The notes beneath the pieces were generated by a model. It was given only the letters and a program-made list of their open reading frames with translations, ran no database searches and had not been told where the DNA came from. The position numbers and the translations under genes were made by a program. From assembly GCA_963723205.1 (NCBI GenBank), contig CAVRQC010000026.1:1-64000 (forward strand): a stretch of 64,000 nt of DNA, read 5' to 3'. Each line of letters begins with the position of its first letter. The stretch's first letter is position 1. The DNA comes from CAVQBP01 sp963723205 (lineage in GTDB: Bacteria > Bacteroidota > Ignavibacteria > Ignavibacteriales > Ignavibacteriaceae). Below are positions 62,484-64,000 of the stretch, one piece after another.

Positions 62484-64000
62484 TTGAGTCATTATCCCTT
62501 AAGGGTTCATATCAGAAACAAGAAGATAAAATTAATTCAGGAGATTATCCGTATAATATTAGGTGGAAGTCTTCTTTTTTATGCGGGTATTAATTTAGGT
62601 TTTAAATCTCCTTATTCTTCACCCATTAATAAAGCTATCTGGATAAATGCCTTTTTCCAGTTTATCTCTGCACAGAACTCTCATACAAAAAAAATTAAAA
62701 TACCGATTAATTCGTCTGGAAATCTGGTTAGCACACCAAAGAAAAAAATTATTGCTGCAGATATAAATCATCTGGATCTTAAATACCGCGGTGATTTCAG
62801 TTCACCTTTAGATTCGAGTCAAGTTATTCATAGACCTCCAGCTAACAGTCACATTCAATTTTTCCTCAATAGCAATTCGGCTAAAAGTGATTCGGTCAGA
62901 AGTGATTCTCTTAATTTGACAGCAGACTCGGTTGCTGCCAGGAAAGATACTCTTGATCAAATGTCCATTGATTCAACAGCCAGGTTAAAATATTTTCATC
63001 CTGAAAGAAGAGACTTACCATATGTTACTTTGAAACAGAAAAAACCTTCTCCGTTTATTGCACAGCCTTCACTCGGATTACGAACCCGTACTGTGGAAAT
63101 TGATTCAAGCGGGAAAAATGTAAATATAGTTGAAAAAGTGGCAGGTCAAAAGACAAAAATAATCTTAACAATTCCTCTTGATGATTATATTAATATGAAG
63201 CTTGCTATAAGAGAAAGAAAGATTTGGGAGGATCTGGGTCATCAGTATGAACTTCAGAACAGTGAAAAAGGATTGCAGGATGTAATAAAGAATATCACTG
63301 ATTTTGAAATACCGCTTCCCAGTGTTGGTGTGTTAAGTATATTCGGTGAGCCCAAAATAAGCCTGAGAATCGGCGGTGCTGTGGATATACATGGTGCCTG
63401 GAGAAATGAAACAACGCAGGGCGTTACTGCATCGCGTTTAGGTAATACACGTAATGAACCGGATTTCAAACAGCAGGTGCAGATCAACGTTAACGGAACA
63501 ATCGGAGATAAGCTGAATATCAGTGCAGACTGGAACACCGAAAGAACTTTCCAATATGAAAACCAATTAAAAATAAAATATACTGGTTATGAAGATGAGA
63601 TTATTCAAAGTATAGAAGCAGGTAACGTTTCTTTGCAAACATCACCTCTTGTCGGAGGAAGTGAAGCATTATTCGGTATTAAAGCCAATTTCCAAATGGG
63701 GCCTTTTTCCCTTACAACTATAGCAAGCCAGAAAAAAGGGGAGACTAAAGAAGTATCGGTTAACAGCGGATCAACTTCACAGGAATTTAACCTTAGAGCA
63801 TACGATTATTCCACAAATCATTATTTCATTGATACAACCTATGCAAGTACAAATCCGAACTTAAATTTATTCGAAAAATATTATGCTAATGCCACACCAA
63901 TAGAAGAACCCCAATATAGGGTCAAAGAAATTGAAGTCTGGAAATCTATAAATACTATCGGAAGAGATCCTTCAAAAGAAAGACAAGCAAATGCATATAT
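62484..64000 (+). CDS. sprA: SprA/Sov-type T9SS outer membrane translocon, N-terminal part (runs off the window)
   Basis: The visible 505 codons start at TTG 62484. The N-terminal segment has a membrane helix (IIRIILGGSLLFYAGINLGF). Then come a Ser/Asp-rich linker and the SprA_N core: LGLRTRTVEIDSSGKNVNI, TIPLDDYINMKLAIRERKIWEDLG, ITDFEIPLPSVGVLSIFGEPKISLRIGGAVDIHGAWR, and then QVQINVNGTIGDKLNISADWNTERTFQYENQLKIKYTGYEDEIIQSIEAGNVSL. Complete SprA proteins are about 2300-2500 residues, so only a fifth is here. It forms the outer-membrane pore for T9SS substrates, such as the two sorting-domain proteins in this window. The TTG start is uncertain. Confidence 0.93.
   Translation, partial: MSHYPLRVHIRNKKIKLIQEIIRIILGGSLLFYAGINLGFKSPYSSPINKAIWINAFFQFISAQNSHTKKIKIPINSSGNLVSTPKKKIIAADINHLDLKYRGDFSSPLDSSQVIHRPPANSHIQFFLNSNSAKSDSVRSDSLNLTADSVAARKDTLDQMSIDSTARLKYFHPERRDLPYVTLKQKKPSPFIAQPSLGLRTRTVEIDSSGKNVNIVEKVAGQKTKIILTIPLDDYINMKLAIRERKIWEDLGHQYELQNSEKGLQDVIKNITDFEIPLPSVGVLSIFGEPKISLRIGGAVDIHGAWRNETTQGVTASRLGNTRNEPDFKQQVQINVNGTIGDKLNISADWNTERTFQYENQLKIKYTGYEDEIIQSIEAGNVSLQTSPLVGGSEALFGIKANFQMGPFSLTTIASQKKGETKEVSVNSGSTSQEFNLRAYDYSTNHYFIDTTYASTNPNLNLFEKYYANATPIEEPQYRVKEIEVWKSINTIGRDPSKERQANAY

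Overview
The window is low-GC bacterial chromosome. It most resembles a member of the Ignavibacteria / Bacteroidota-Chlorobi side of the tree. The evidence is a SprA/Sov-type type IX secretion (T9SS) translocon gene running off the right edge, two secreted proteins ending in 'NPFNP...' T9SS sorting domains, two CarboxypepD_reg-TonB receptors (one coupled to a DUF4249-like lipoprotein), YCF48-type repeats, and a TTG/TAnnTTTG-style promoter upstream of glnK-amt. This placement is inferred from gene content only. I found no rRNA, tRNA or CRISPR array.

Layout. 1-5.1 kb: NYN-domain protein, a TPR relic, then a secreted SGNH hydrolase, a secreted carbohydrate-binding-like protein and a frameshifted aldo/keto-reductase homologue. 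5.2-10.7 kb: a gene with a stop codon directly after its signal peptide, then a sigma54 response regulator split by an IS3-type element next to its histidine kinase. 11.4-16.2 kb: glycoside hydrolases (intact GH3, frameshifted DUF5060/DUF4038 enzyme). 16.2-20.7 kb: peptide deformylase, an EamA transporter-methyltransferase pair, and the archease-RtcB RNA-ligation pair. 20.7-23.8 kb: a Fic gene followed 22 bp later by a SIR2-like gene that a truncated IS4-type element interrupts. 23.9-28.9 kb: GT9 glycosyltransferase operon and DNA polymerase I. 29.4-33.6 kb: TonB receptor, DUF4249-like lipoprotein and a double rhodanese lipoprotein lacking both catalytic cysteines. 33.7-45.1 kb: OsmC, small membrane and outer-membrane proteins, a T9SS cargo protein, a second TonB receptor, a YbdG-type MscS channel, and many gene relics (AAA ATPase, DUF72, GH30, a second osmC). 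45.1-52 kb: methyltransferase, P-II/AmtB ammonium module, envelope proteins, a YCF48/T9SS gene with a nonsense codon. 52.1-56.6 kb: MacAB-like ABC export operon. 57-60 kb: hpnCDE squalene operon. 60.1-64 kb: citrate synthase with a clear terminator, DUF985 cupin, start of sprA.

How the parts fit. Polysaccharide use (GH3, DUF4038, SGNH, GH30 relic) and envelope traffic (TonB receptors, T9SS, MacAB, GT9) dominate, with housekeeping genes between. The most striking property is gene decay. At least a dozen loci are frameshifted, nonsense-interrupted, IS-split or reduced to fragments, while housekeeping genes between them are intact. Some single-base shifts in homopolymers could be assembly errors. 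The in-frame TGA and TAG, the IS-split genes and the multi-lesion relics cannot be explained that way. The best leads are the receiver domain whose two halves overlap on either side of the IS (a product of recombination, not simple insertion), the Fic-SIR2 pair with a palindromic repeat array in front of it, the doubly inactive rhodanese lipoprotein, and three families of small dispersed repeats, one of which has become part of a T9SS sorting domain.
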